Of a stretch of DNA of 64,000 bases, positions 14,947 through 24,866 are shown one piece after another (the stretch's first letter is position 1; each line of letters opens with the position of its first letter). Source of the stretch: JABDIY01 sp963803845 (GTDB lineage: Bacteria; Actinomycetota; Acidimicrobiia; Acidimicrobiales; SZUA-35). Made by a program: the position numbers and the translations under genes. Location: contig CAWDNZ010000004.1 of NCBI GenBank assembly GCA_963803845.1, forward strand, positions 1,984,001-2,048,000, given 5' to 3'. Below the pieces are notes generated by a model. The model saw only the letters and a list, made by a program, of their open reading frames with translations. It had not been told where the DNA came from and made no database searches.

Positions 14947-16900
14947 ACGTAGGTTTCCGCACTCTGCGGGTGCTTTCCGCCGCAGTGCTCAGCGCCCTGG
15001 TGGCGCTGGCTTTACTGGTGGGCCTTGCGCCTGCGGGAGCGCAGGAAGACGCGCCTCAGTTCCTTGTTGTGCACGAAGTTGACGCAACCAAGGAGCCCGT
15101 TGAACTAACCATCCTCAGCGGCTCCTATGACGTTGGCGTGAGTGATATCACCTGCTCGCAGAAGGCGAAGAGAGCCAAGCCACTTCGGTCTCCTCGGCCA
15201 GTGCCCAGGGCCAACCGATCGAGATCGTCTTTGTTCTCGACGCCAACAAGGACCTCAGCAAAGGCGACCTCTTCAACCAGAACAACGAACTGTTGGCTTC
15301 GCTCATCGAGGACCTACCGGCCAATGTGTCGGTGGCAGTTGTCTCCGCCGGCGAACGTGACCAGATTCAGTCTGTGCTTACCGCCGACAAGGCCGCGGTG
15401 GCCCGAGCGGTTCGCAAGATGAAAGGGTCGAACGGGTCCGCTCTCATCAACGCAATGGCCCGTGGCAGCGAGCAGTTCACTGACGATCCCACCGTCCATC
15501 GATCCATGATCGTCTTCTCGGCATTTGCCGATGAAGTATCCGTCGCTTCAGCGGTTCAGGTTCGCTCGGAGCTGGTCCGTCAGAACGTGCAGGTGTTGGG
15601 CGCTCGTTACCGCGGTGTTGAAAACGGCACGATTGGTGAACGCCGTCTGGGCGGACTCGCAAGCGTGACCGGCGGAGCGATGTTCGACGCCACCACCCCG
15701 GCCGAGCTGGCCACAGCAGTGGAGTTCGCCACCAAGGTTGGCTCAGACCGATTGATCGTCTCGTATGACGGCGAAACCGACCGCACCCTTCGAGGGGATC
15801 TCACCCTAACCATCGGTCAGACGACGATCTCGATTTCCTACCCCGGCGGCCGGTTCACCAACCAACCCCTGGCGCTCACGCCCGTCGTCGACGCCGAACC
15901 CGGCTCATTGGGCTTCGTCCGCACGCAGGTTGGTCTTCTGGCGACTGCCGTGTTCGCCGGACTCGGCGTCCTGGCTGCCGTCTGGTCGCTCGGCAATATC
16001 TTCGCCGCGGGTGAGTCGACACTCGAAGGCATGCTTCGCCGGTATTCGGGCGAAGACGATCAACCGACTCGACGAGGAGGAGACCGCCCTCGTCCAGACG
16101 GCCCTCGTGAAGCGGGCCGTGGAACTCAGCGAGTCGTTCGCAGAAGACCGAGGCTTCTTGGCTCGAATCGAAGAGATCCTCGAACAGGGCCGAATGCCCC
16201 TTCGGGCCGGCGAAGCAATGGGACATCTTCGCTCTGGGCACCATGGCCGGTTTCGTCGTTGGCTTCGTGTTCACGGGCAGCTTCGTCCGTGCGATCGTCG
16301 TCGCCGTCGTCGACGGCTTTGGCATCAGCGCTGGCGTCCAGTTCAAGGCGCGCCGGCGGATTCGGCGTTCGAACGGCAGCTGCCGGACATGCTCCAGCTG
16401 CTGGCTGGCACCCTGCGGGCTGGGTACTCGCTGCCGCAGGGCCTCGAGGCGGTCTCGCATGAGATCGCAGATCCGATGGGCTACGAATTGACCCGAGCCA
16501 TGACCGAGGCCAGGCTCGGGCGGGATATCGAAGATGCGCTCGGCGGGATCGCCGACCGTCTCTCCAGCCCCGACTTCGCATGGGCCGTCATGGCGATCAG
16601 CATCCAGCGGGAGGTCGGTGGCAATCTCAACGAGCTGCTGATGACCGTGTCCGACACGATGGTGGCCCGCGAGCGATTGGCCGGTGAGGTCCGAGCGCTC
16701 ACCGCAGAAGGCAAGCTGTCCGCCGCTGTGCTCGGTGGACTTCCCCCCGGGCTGGGCTTCGTCATGTGGATCATGAACCCCGCCTACATCGAGACGCTGT
16801 TCACCAGCCGGTCTCGGCCAGATCTTCCTGGTGGCTCGGCGTGATCTCCGGGGGCATCGGACTTGCGTGGATGAAGAAGGTGATCACGATCAATGTTTGA
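14943..16900 (+). pseudogene. tadB: TadB with N-terminal von Willebrand A domain, interrupted by frame breaks
   Basis: Read across frames this is one gene. A signal peptide (about residues 1-33, ending APAGAQ) leads into a von Willebrand A-like domain (EIVFVLDANKDLSKGD, then AVVSAG and IVFSAFADEVS). A membrane segment (LLATAVFAGLGVLAAVWSLG) follows, then a linker and the T2SSF core of TadB (ERQLPDMLQLLAGTLRAGYSLPQGL, FAWAVMAISIQREVGG). The metal site is DANKD instead of DxSxS, so ion binding is doubtful. Frame changes are needed near 15150, 16060, 16215, 16370, 16812 and 16832. They fall at single bases in otherwise well-conserved coding sequence, so assembly error is more likely than decay. 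The reconstructed stop (16898-16900) overlaps the tadC start. Confidence 0.8.
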
Positions 16901-17838
16901 GATACTCACCACGATCCATCCGGCGATCTACGTCAGTGCGATAGCGATGGCGATCGGTCTGCTCGTCTTCGTCTTCGTCGGCGGGCTCGAAGAGCGGGTG
17001 GCGGTCCGCAACACCCTGCGCCAGCTGGACGACTACGAGGTCGAGAGCATTCGCGACCAGGAGCTGCTGGCCCCACTCAGAGAGCGACTCATCGCGCCGT
17101 TCGTTGCGCTGCTGGGCACGTTTCGGAGGACGCTTCAATCCGCCGGAGTACGTCGAGTCGATTCGCCGGAAACACCTCCAGGCCGGTATCACCGATCCGG
17201 ACAAGGTGGAGCGGTTCCTGGCGTTGCGCTTGCTCGGTTTCGTGTTCATTCCGGTCTGGCTGATCGTCATGCTGGTGTGGAACCCGTTCGGACTCAGCGG
17301 GCTTCTCCAACTGGCCGCCACGGGACTGGGTGTACTGCTCGGCGCGCTCGGCCGTCCAACAAACTGTCCAAGAAGGTCGACGCACGACAGAAATCCATCG
17401 TCCGTCAACTTCCCGACACGCTCGACCTTCTCGTGATCTCGGTCGAGGCCGGGCTGGGCTTCGAGCAGGCGCTCGATCGGGTGATCAAGAACGTACCCGG
17501 TGAAGCTCTCCGACGAGTTCGCCCGTGTCCTGGGCGAATCACGCGCCGGGTCGTCTCGTTCCGACGCGCTACGGGCGATGGATCAGCGGGTCAACGTGGC
17601 CGAGATCAGATCCTTCGCCATGTCGATGATCCAGGCCGACACCTTCGGTGTCAGTATCGGGCGGGTGCTGCGGAGCCAGGCCGACGAGATGCGCATCAAG
17701 CGCCGGCAGAGGGCTCAGGAGACGGCCCAGAAGGCGCCGGTCAAGATGATGATCCCCATGGTGTTCTGCATCTTCCCGGCCCTGTTCGTGGTGGTACTCG
17801 GTCCGGCCATGATCAGCATCATGGAGAACTTCAAGTAG
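16893..17838 (+). pseudogene. tadC: TadC inner-membrane platform protein, interrupted by frame breaks
   Basis: The second T2SSF-type platform protein of the Tad pilus. The N-terminal membrane helix (IYVSAIAMAIGLLVFVFVGG) and the segment RFNPPEYVESIRRKHLQAGI lie in different frames. So do the hydrophobic pair LGFVFIPVWLIVMLVWN, the core RQLPDTLDLLVISVEAGLGF and the ending QKAPVKMMIPMVFCIFPALF. Breaks lie near 17125, 17360 and 17500. The conserved pieces appear in the right order and cover the full family length of about 310 residues. Together with tadB it would form the membrane base on which TadA works. Because both genes show clustered single-base shifts, low read quality over 15.1-17.5 kb is the simplest reading. 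Confidence 0.82.
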
Positions 17839-17893
17839 TCGCTGGTCGACCGCAACGACGAAGGCGGAGCGGTCGCCTCCGTCAGCAGGCCGG

Positions 17894-19339
17894 GTGACCC
17901 TGGCCTTCGCGTTCACCGTCTTCTTCGGCGCGATCGGTTTGCTGGTCGGGCGCCGAGTCTTGGGCGACAACTCCTTTCTCACCCACCTCGCCACCGGCAA
18001 CCTGATCCTCGAGCAGGGCAGCATTCCGAGGACCGACCCCTACAGCTTCACCGCAAACGGCGAACCCTGGGTGGTGCAGAGCTGGCTGGCCAGCCTCTTG
18101 TATGCGTCGTTGGACCGGCTGCTCGGAGGTTTCGGTATTCGGCTGATGAACGGCGTCCTCTGCGCTGGGGTCGGTGCGCTCGTGTGGCGGTTGACGTCCC
18201 GGCGCTCCGAACAAGTCTTCGTGCCGCTGGGCCTGACCGGCTGTGTTCTGATCATTGGATCGATGATGTGGTCACCGCGCCCGTTGTTGTTCGGCTTGCT
18301 CGGTCTGACCCTCGTTCTCGCTGTCCTCGACGACATGATGAAGCCGGCATGGCTCCTGCCGATCATGTGGGTGTGGGTCAATACGCACGGCTCGTTCCCC
18401 CTGGCCGGCGTCCTGGTCGGCACGATGGTCGTGGGCGCCTGGCTCGACGACCGACGGTTGCCGGTGCGGGAAGTGAGGCTATTGACGTGGGTCGGCGCAG
18501 GAACGCTGCTCGGCGCCCTCAACCCGCTGGGGCCACGGTTGCTGTGGTTCCCGTTGCAGCTCCTGCGCCGCGGTGATGCGCTGGACAACGTCGTCGAGTG
18601 GCGACCATTCCAGCTCGACGGCGTCGTGTCCTGGGTCTTCGTGGTGGTGGTTGCCGCCTTTGTGGCCTCGTTGATCGCCGCACCGCGGTGGCGGGTGATC
18701 GTGCCCGGAACCGTGTTCACGATCGCTGCACTGCTGGCGGTGCGCAACATCGTGATGGCGAGCGTCGTCCTGGCCGTGGTGAGTGCGCCCGGTCTGGTGG
18801 TGGCTCGCGGACAGATGAGGACCAGCGACTCGGGTCCGATCGCCAGGGTCCTGTTCGCCGGATCGGTTGCACTGGCATTGATCGCGACTCTGGGGGCCGT
18901 GACCGAACCGGTCGACGTCAGCGGATATCCAGTCGCCGAGATGGAGCTGTTGGAGGCCGAAGGATACTTTCAGACCGATCAGCGCGTCCTGCACCCCGAG
19001 GTCGTCGGGAACTACCTCACTCTCCACCGAGGGAGCGGGGCAGGTGTCTTCGTCGACGACCGCTTCGACTTCTATCCACAACAGGTCATCGACGATCTCG
19101 AGGTCATGTTGTACGGCGGCGACTATGCGTCGGTGGTCGATCGCTACAGTCCGGCCGCGATCCTGTGGAAGAGCGGCGGCGGATTCGAAGCATGGTTGCG
19201 GGCACGCGAGGAGTGGGTCGTGGCCGACCCGTTGGCAACCGACGTCGAGGACAACGACGAACCGGCCGAGACGACGTGGTTCATCGCCCGACGGGCGCGG
19301 ACTACACCATCTCCCGCAGTTCTCGCTTCAAATCCTTGA
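17894..19339 (+). CDS. Polytopic membrane protein, GT-C glycosyltransferase-like
   Basis: A 481-residue protein with roughly ten hydrophobic segments. Its N-terminal region reads HLATGNLILEQGSIPRTDPYSF and then VVQSWLASLLYASL, a pattern seen in membrane proteins that resemble polyprenol-dependent GT-C transferases, with acidic residues in the first extracytoplasmic loop. The C-terminal 130 residues are soluble. I cannot name a substrate. It starts with GTG 56 nt after tadC and is intact, in contrast with the two genes before it. Its last 38 nt overlap the end of uvrB on the other strand. It could modify pili or surface glycans, but only position supports that. Confidence 0.65.
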   Translation: MTLAFAFTVFFGAIGLLVGRRVLGDNSFLTHLATGNLILEQGSIPRTDPYSFTANGEPWVVQSWLASLLYASLDRLLGGFGIRLMNGVLCAGVGALVWRLTSRRSEQVFVPLGLTGCVLIIGSMMWSPRPLLFGLLGLTLVLAVLDDMMKPAWLLPIMWVWVNTHGSFPLAGVLVGTMVVGAWLDDRRLPVREVRLLTWVGAGTLLGALNPLGPRLLWFPLQLLRRGDALDNVVEWRPFQLDGVVSWVFVVVVAAFVASLIAAPRWRVIVPGTVFTIAALLAVRNIVMASVVLAVVSAPGLVVARGQMRTSDSGPIARVLFAGSVALALIATLGAVTEPVDVSGYPVAEMELLEAEGYFQTDQRVLHPEVVGNYLTLHRGSGAGVFVDDRFDFYPQQVIDDLEVMLYGGDYASVVDRYSPAAILWKSGGGFEAWLRAREEWVVADPLATDVEDNDEPAETTWFIARRARTTPSPAVLASNP

Positions 19340-21329
19340 TCTCGTCCCGGATCCGGGCGGCGTACTCGAATCGAAGTTCGGCCGACGCCTCTCTCATCTC
19401 CTCCTCGAGGGTTTGGATCAGTCGGCGGAGTTCGTCTTCGGGGAGCTCGGCCATCTCCCGCAGAAGCTTCTCCTCGCCGGGACGTCGTGAGCGTTGGTCC
19501 TTCCCGGGGATGGGAGCGACAGCATCATTGGGACGCAGCATCGACAGGATGTCGGTGACCGCTTTGCGAATCGTCTGTGGATCGATGCCGTGTTCGGTGT
19601 TGTACGCGGTCTGAAGGGCACGCCGCCGGTTCGTCTCTGACATCGCCCGTTTCATCGAGTCGGTGACCTTGTCGGCGTACATGATCACCCGTCCGTCGAC
19701 GTTGCGGGCCGCCCTCCCGATCGTCTGAATGAGCGATGTCTCGGACCGCAGGAAACCCTCCTTGTCCGCATCGAGGATGCAGACGAGCTGGACCTCGGGC
19801 AGGTCGAGCCCCTCCCTCAGTAGGTTGATACCCACCAGCACGTCGAACTCGCCGAGTCGTAGACCTCTCAGGAGTTCGATCCGCTGGATCGTGTCGACCT
19901 CGGAATGGAGGTAGCGAACGCGCAGGCCCTGCTCGAGCAGATAGTCGGTCAGATCCTCGGCCATCTTCTTGGTCAGGGTCGTGATCAGCACGCGACCGTT
20001 CCCGGTGAGGACACTGGTCACCTCCTCCATCAGGTCATCGATCTGGCCCTTGGTCGGGCGGATCGCCACCTCGGGATCGACGAGTCCGGTCGGTCGGACG
20101 ATCTGCTCGGCGACCTGTCCAGAATGCTCCAACTCGTAGGCTCCCGGTGTCGCGGAGAGAAAGATGACCTGCCCGGCTCGTTCGGTCCATTCCTCGAAGC
20201 GCAAGGGGCGGTTGTCCGCAGCGGATGGAAGACGGAACCCGTGTTCGATGAGGACCTCCTTGCGGGAGCGGTCCCCTGCGTATTGACCGTTGAGCTGAGG
20301 AACCGCGACGTGGCTCTCGTCGATGATCGTGATGTAGTCGGATGGGAAGAAATCGAGGAGGGTGTAGGGCGCTTCACCGGGTTGGCGCCCGTCGATGTGG
20401 CGGCTGTAGTTCTCGATGCCGTTGCAGAACCCCATCTCCTGGATCATCTCGAGGTCGTACTGGGTGCGCATACGAAGCCGCTGGGCCTCGAGCAGCTTCT
20501 TCTCTTTCTCGAAGAGTTGCAGCTGGTCGCGCAGCTCGTCTTCGATGCTGATGATCGCTCTGGACATCTTCTCGTCGGAGGCCGAATAGTGAGTCGCCGG
20601 CCAGATCACCAACTCGCTCAGCGATTCGAGTTTCTCGCCGGTGACCGGGTCGTAGGTGATGAGACTCTCGACCTCGTCGCCGAAGAGCTCGATTCGCACC
20701 GCGAATTCCTCGTAGGCCGGGTGCACCTCGATCGTGTCACCCCGAACCCGGAACTTGCCCCGCACAAGATTCATGTCGTTGCGCTCGTAGTGCATGTCGA
20801 CCAGTTGTCCGAGTACCTCCCGCTGGTCGACCTCGGCCCCCCGTTCGACGACCAGGATCCTGGTGCGGTACTCGTCTGGGGAGCCGAGACCGTAGATGCA
20901 GCTGACCGATGCAACCACGATCACATCCCGCCGGGTGAGAAGTGCGCTGGTGGCGGCATGGCGGAGCCGGTCGATCTCGTCGTTCACCGAGCTGTCCTTC
21001 TCGATGTAGGTGTCCGAACTCGGGATGTACGCCTCCGGCTGGTAGTAGTCGTAGTAGCTCACGAAGTACTCGACCCTGTTGTCGGGAAAGAACTCGCGAA
21101 ACTCGTTCGCCAGCTGTGCGGCCAGGGACTTGTTGGGGGCCATGATGAGGGCCGGACGCTGGGTCTGCTCGATGGTCCATGCGATCGTTGCGCTCTTGCC
21201 CGATCCGGTGATGCCGAGCAGGGTCTGGTAGCGATCTCCCCGATCGAGCCCCTCGGTGAGGGCGGCGATCGCCTTGGGCTGATCGCCGGCGGGATCGAAC
21301 TCCGACACCATCTTGAAACGCTTCGCCAT
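19302..21329 (-). CDS. uvrB: Excinuclease ABC subunit B
   Basis: The damage-verification helicase of nucleotide excision repair, 675 residues and uninterrupted. Features in order are Walker A (LLGITGSGKSATIA), the beta-hairpin that clamps DNA (YFVSYYDYYQPEAYIPSSD), helicase motifs including IIDESHV and LSATPG, the IQTIGRAARN arginine-finger motif, and the C-terminal UVR domain (LRFEYAARIRDEIKDLKREL) that contacts UvrC. The start is set by a TAAACT box five bases upstream of the ATG, suggesting a leaderless transcript although coaE lies just upstream on the same strand. In other actinobacteria uvrB also sits near polA, rpsA and coaE. Confidence 0.97.
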   Translation of the reverse strand: MAKRFKMVSEFDPAGDQPKAIAALTEGLDRGDRYQTLLGITGSGKSATIAWTIEQTQRPALIMAPNKSLAAQLANEFREFFPDNRVEYFVSYYDYYQPEAYIPSSDTYIEKDSSVNDEIDRLRHAATSALLTRRDVIVVASVSCIYGLGSPDEYRTRILVVERGAEVDQREVLGQLVDMHYERNDMNLVRGKFRVRGDTIEVHPAYEEFAVRIELFGDEVESLITYDPVTGEKLESLSELVIWPATHYSASDEKMSRAIISIEDELRDQLQLFEKEKKLLEAQRLRMRTQYDLEMIQEMGFCNGIENYSRHIDGRQPGEAPYTLLDFFPSDYITIIDESHVAVPQLNGQYAGDRSRKEVLIEHGFRLPSAADNRPLRFEEWTERAGQVIFLSATPGAYELEHSGQVAEQIVRPTGLVDPEVAIRPTKGQIDDLMEEVTSVLTGNGRVLITTLTKKMAEDLTDYLLEQGLRVRYLHSEVDTIQRIELLRGLRLGEFDVLVGINLLREGLDLPEVQLVCILDADKEGFLRSETSLIQTIGRAARNVDGRVIMYADKVTDSMKRAMSETNRRRALQTAYNTEHGIDPQTIRKAVTDILSMLRPNDAVAPIPGKDQRSRRPGEEKLLREMAELPEDELRRLIQTLEEEMREASAELRFEYAARIRDEIKDLKRELREMV

Positions 21330-21334
21330 GACTC

Positions 21335-21340
21335 AGTTTA
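21335..21340 (-). promoter_or_regulatory. Candidate -10 box, leaderless uvrB
   Basis: TAAACT on the minus strand, five bases before the uvrB ATG. Its first three bases are also the TAA stop of coaE. No ribosome binding site is present. Confidence 0.45.
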
Positions 21341-21982
21341 GGGGGTGGGCCTGCGGCGCGATCCGGTGGCAGTGTGATTACTGTCCCTCTGGGGTTGGGT
21401 GAGTTTTTGCCAGAGGTTGTCTACTTGTTCTTTGAGCTCTTCCAGGTTGCCGTTGTTGTCGATGACGTGGGTAGCGAGTGCTAGGCGTTCCTCTCGGCTC
21501 GTTTGGGCTGCGATCCGCTTGGCGGCGTCGTCTGCGGAGAATCCGCGAAACCGCACCAGACGATCGGCCGCAGTCTCCGGTGCCAGATCCACCACAATGA
21601 TTTCCGTGACCTCGTAGGGATTGGCCTTTTCTGTGAGCAAAGCCATGTCGAGGACAACGACGTTTTCGGTTGGGCGCTGTTCGGCAATCCTTCGTTTGAT
21701 CTCGGTTCGGAGGACCGGATGGACGATCGCCTCCAAGGCTTTGAGTTCATCGGTAGCGTCGAAAACGATTGCTGCGACAGCCGCTCGGTCCAGGGTTCCA
21801 TCGTCGGCCACCACATCTTTTCCCCACCGCTCCACCATTGCAGCAAAGACCGGTTCGCCGGGCCGCTGAAGTTCCCGAACGATCGCGTCGGCGTCGATGA
21901 CGACCGCCCCGTTGTCTCGCAGTTGATCAGAGACGGTCGATTTCCCGGAACCGATTCCACCGGTCAGTCCTACGAGGCGCAT
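21338..21982 (-). CDS. coaE: Dephospho-CoA kinase
   Basis: The last enzyme of coenzyme A synthesis, phosphorylating the 3'-hydroxyl of dephospho-CoA. It has 214 residues, with the P-loop GLTGGIGSGKSTV at the very N-terminus and the conserved DADAIVRELQRPG and VVLDMALLTEK blocks. The C-terminal 15 residues (after QPQRDS) are polar and not conserved. The ATG at 21982 is preceded at six bases by TAGCCT with no ribosome binding site, so the mRNA is probably leaderless. It is transcribed towards uvrB, nine bases away, and divergently from the histidine kinase gene. Confidence 0.95.
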   Translation of the reverse strand: MRLVGLTGGIGSGKSTVSDQLRDNGAVVIDADAIVRELQRPGEPVFAAMVERWGKDVVADDGTLDRAAVAAIVFDATDELKALEAIVHPVLRTEIKRRIAEQRPTENVVVLDMALLTEKANPYEVTEIIVVDLAPETAADRLVRFRGFSADDAAKRIAAQTSREERLALATHVIDNNGNLEELKEQVDNLWQKLTQPQRDSNHTATGSRRRPTP

Positions 21983-21988
21983 ATCAGC

Positions 21989-21994
21989 AGGCTA
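21989..21994 (-). promoter_or_regulatory. Candidate -10 box, leaderless coaE
   Basis: TAGCCT on the minus strand, six bases before the coaE ATG. It matches TANNNT at leaderless spacing. Confidence 0.5.
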
Positions 21995-22097
21995 GGCGGT
22001 CTGTTTGGCTCATTCCTTGTTGGTTGAAGCCGACAGAACAAACGTGGGGCAGCTGCGTTGGCTGCGCCGTCGAACACTTCCTCCTCAGACCTTGCCG

Positions 22098-23816
22098 ATG
22101 ACCGCTACCGCCATTCCAAGAACATCCCCCTCGGCTTCGAGCACGGACCTGTCCGTCGGCACGCGCACGTTGGCGTTGCTCGGCGAGTCCGACCGGCTGG
22201 CCGCCTTCAACCCGGCGATCCTGGCCGTCCGATGGGCGACGATGATGGTGTGCCTCACCCTCTCGGCCGGCGCCTTCATCGAACGGGACTACTCGGTGAT
22301 TCCCTGGGTCTTCGGGATGATGGCCAACACGATCATCCGTACGGTGAGCCCGCTCCGCTACACCGGTTCACTGCGCAGTCTGATCGATCTGCTGATCGAG
22401 GTCGGACTCACCGTGCTGGCGGTGTGCCTCACAGGCTTCTGGGAGTCACCCCTGGTCTTCACCCTGCTCGTCGCAGCGACCATCGCCGGCTTCGCCCGTG
22501 GTTTCGCGTTCGGGATCAGGGTGTCGGCGTCATCGGCCATCACGGTGTCCCTCAGCTACTCTGGCCGAACAGTGGGTCCAAGAGGCGGTACTGGTGTCGG
22601 CCCGATGGAGTACGGTTCTCGTGCTCATCGGCATCGTTGCAGGCTACGCCCGCCGGATCTCCGGCGAGGCCGACCGCCAGCACTCCATCGCCCTCGACAG
22701 ACTCAGCCGGCTGTCCGACGCCAACGCCCTGCTCTCCAATCTCCATCGTGTCGCCCAGACACTGCCCGCCTCACTCGATCTCGACGAGGTACTGGACTCC
22801 ACCCTCACCCGTCTGAGAGCCCTGGTTAAGACCGACGCGGCCGTGATCCTGACCCGGGAGGACACCGACGGCACATGGGTGGTGGCCAAGAGGCAAGCGA
22901 TGTCGCTCGCCGGGTCGATGGACAACGATGAACTCCCCTCCCGGCTCGGGCGGCGTTGTCATCCCGACGTGTCCTACGGCATGGTGATCTCTCGGTCGTC
23001 GGGCCCGGATTCAACCCCGGATCGCAGTCGGCCGTCTACGCACCGCTCGTCGCCCGTGGCAGCCTTGTGGGCCTTCTGGCCGTCGAGAGCCGCAATATCG
23101 GTGAGTTCTCCGAGCGAGACCGTGAAGTGCTCCAGGGTTTCATCGAGCCGGTCTCACTGGCGATCGACAATCCGCGGTGGTTCGCACGTATCAAAACGGT
23201 GTCGGCCGACGAGGAACGGACCCGGATCGCCCGTGATCTCCATGACAGCATCGGACAGTCGTTGGCCTACCTCGGGATCGAACTCGACCGCATCGTCGGG
23301 CGCGAAGAAGAAGGTGAGCCGATCTCCGATCAGCTCGAGGACCTTCGTCGCGATCTTCGGGGGGTGGTCGGCGACGTCCGCGACACGCTCTATGACCTTC
23401 GCACCGACGTCCGGTCGGACAAGGACTTCGCCGACACGGTGGAGGAGTTCGCCGAACGGGTCGCCAACAGGACGGGCATGAGGATCGCGCTGCACATATC
23501 TGCTGATGCCGACGTTCGTTTACCCATCCTGCAGGAAAGGGAGATGTGGAGAATTGCCCAGGAAGCGCTCATCAACTGTGAACGTCACGCCGATGCAGAG
23601 AGGGTGGACATTACGTGGCATTGCACCACTGTCGGCGCCCAACTCGAGGTGATCGACGACGGTAGGGGGTTCGCCTCCGACCGCGCCGGCCGCGTCGACA
23701 GCTACGGCATACGCGGCATGCGTGAGCGAGCTTCCAGCGTGGGAGCGACGTTCGAGATCCACTCAGCCCCCGGAGAAGGGACAACAGTACGGTGCATTCT
23801 CGCACGAAATATCTGA
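22098..23816 (+). pseudogene. NarL-family sensor histidine kinase, two compensating frame breaks
   Basis: A membrane sensor kinase read across three frame segments. N-terminal hydrophobic segments (from about NPAILAVRWATMMVC to FTLLVAATIAGFARGF) are followed by a GAF-like domain (SDANALLSNLHRVAQTLPAS to LVGLLAVES). A HisKA_3 dimerisation helix comes next with the phospho-acceptor His in ARDLHDSIGQSLAYLG, then a HATPase domain (EALINCERHADAERV, DDGRGF, GIRGMRERA). Breaks near 22555 and 22960 shift out of frame and back, and the total length is still a multiple of three. Sequencing indels are the likely cause. The response regulator starts 31 nt downstream, so they form a pair. The signal sensed is unknown. 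Confidence 0.82.
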
Positions 23817-23847
23817 CCAACACGACGGCCCAGACGGGGGGATCCGG

Positions 23848-24498
23848 TTGAGTCCAGCGGCGATCCGCCTGATGCTGGCCGACGATCACAGAATGTTCCG
23901 CGAAGGTCTTCGCCGTTCGATGGGTGAACGAGGCTTCGACGTCGTCGGTGAGGCCCGCGACGGCGCCGAAGCGGTCGACCTGGCGGCTGCGCTGCAGCCC
24001 GATGTGATCCTCATGGATGTCACGATGCCCGAACTCGACGGCGTCGAAGCGGCACGGATCGTGCGCGAGCGCTATCCGAACATCAGGGTGATAATGCTGA
24101 CGATGCACGCCGACCAGGACGTGCTGGCAGAGGCGATCCGCGCCGGCGCCAACGGTTACCTGGTCAAGGACTGCAGCACCGACGAGATCGCGTCGGCGAT
24201 CGAGAGTGTCGCTCTCGGCGAGACCGCTCTTTCGCCCCGCCTCGCCGCCTCGATGCTGGCCGAGGTCCGGCGGGGTGAGAACCAGCCCGAGGCCGAGAAG
24301 GTGATTACCAAGCGCGAAGAGGAAGTGCTGCAGTTGATCGCCGACGGGTGCTCCACGCCCGAGGTTGCCGAGCGTCTGTTCATCAGTCAGAAGACGGTCA
24401 AGAACCATCTCGCCTCGATCTATCAAAAGCTCGACGCACGCGATCGCACCCAGGCGGTGCTGCAAGCCGTGCGGATGGGGATCGTCACCCTCGATTGA
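23848..24498 (+). CDS. NarL/FixJ-family response regulator
   Basis: A 216-residue DNA-binding response regulator, intact. The receiver domain has LMLADDHRMFREGL, the phospho-acceptor Asp in VILMDVTMPELDG and Lys in GYLVKDCS. A LuxR-type helix-turn-helix follows (KREEEVLQLIADGCSTPEVA, ISQKTVKNHLASIYQKL). I chose the TTG at 23848 because it follows a GGGGGGAT purine run and puts the receiver at the normal distance; the frame extends back into the kinase gene without homology. Placed between its kinase and the flp pilin genes, it is a plausible regulator of the pilus, but no binding site is identified. Confidence 0.88.
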   Translation: MSPAAIRLMLADDHRMFREGLRRSMGERGFDVVGEARDGAEAVDLAAALQPDVILMDVTMPELDGVEAARIVRERYPNIRVIMLTMHADQDVLAEAIRAGANGYLVKDCSTDEIASAIESVALGETALSPRLAASMLAEVRRGENQPEAEKVITKREEEVLQLIADGCSTPEVAERLFISQKTVKNHLASIYQKLDARDRTQAVLQAVRMGIVTLD

Positions 24499-24616
24499 TG
24501 GGCGTGGCTGCTGAGGTGAATGGATCGATCGACCCATTCAGATCGCTCTGACCGCATCCGATCTCTTATTTGTCAAGCCCATCCGGGGTCGAACATTTAA
24601 CCGAAGGAAATCAACA
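24499..24616 (+). other. flp leader region
   Basis: A 118-nt gap. It holds TGAATGG (24517-24523) and CCATTCA (24534-24540), an inverted repeat around ATCGATCGAC with no T tract. This could be an operator or a weak terminator of the regulator gene. A GAAGGAAA ribosome binding site lies just before the flp ATG. No firm promoter is seen. Confidence 0.35.
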
Positions 24617-24799
24617 ATGCTTCACTTCGAATTCATCTCCGCCTGGCTCCAGGCCCAGACCAAGAGCGAGCGGGGCGCAACCCTCGTGGAGTACGCACTC
24701 CTCGTCGCTCTGATCGCCGTGGTGTGTATCGCCGCCGTCACCCTGCTGGGTAGCGCTGCGTCCACCAAGTTCAGCTCTGTCGCTGACACCATCAACTAA
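24617..24799 (+). CDS. flp: Flp-type pilin 1
   Basis: A 60-residue prepilin, the structural subunit of a Tad pilus. A short polar leader ends at Gly20. The mature part begins ATLVEYALLVALIAVV, with Glu at +5 and Tyr at +6 as in Flp pilins, followed by a single hydrophobic helix and a small polar tail (STKFSSVADTIN). A prepilin peptidase (TadV/CpaA) would cleave after Gly20; none is encoded in this window. The pilin lies about 7 kb from the tad assembly genes, beyond uvrB and coaE, which is an unusual split. A GC-rich hairpin follows immediately. Confidence 0.92.
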   Translation: MLHFEFISAWLQAQTKSERGATLVEYALLVALIAVVCIAAVTLLGSAASTKFSSVADTIN

Positions 24800-24807
24800 T
24801 TCAGCGT

Positions 24808-24842
24808 GACCGCCCCGGATCGGCTTCGTCGCCGGGGCGGTC
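24808..24842 (+). terminator. GC-rich hairpin between flp genes
   Basis: GACCGCCCCGG (24808-24818) pairs perfectly with CCGGGGCGGTC (24832-24842). There is no T tract, so it may act as an attenuator or mRNA 3' stabiliser that keeps pilin 1 levels above pilin 2. Confidence 0.65.
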
Positions 24843-24866
24843 TGCTGTCTCGTGAAGGAGGTCCCG

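Noticed and set aside
15142..15360. Separate small genes inside tadB
   Set aside because: The short frames are offsets of the vWA domain; the conserved protein reads across them.
24517..24540. Inverted repeat before flp as a terminator
   Set aside because: The 7-bp arms are AT-mixed and no T tract follows, so I list it only as part of the leader.
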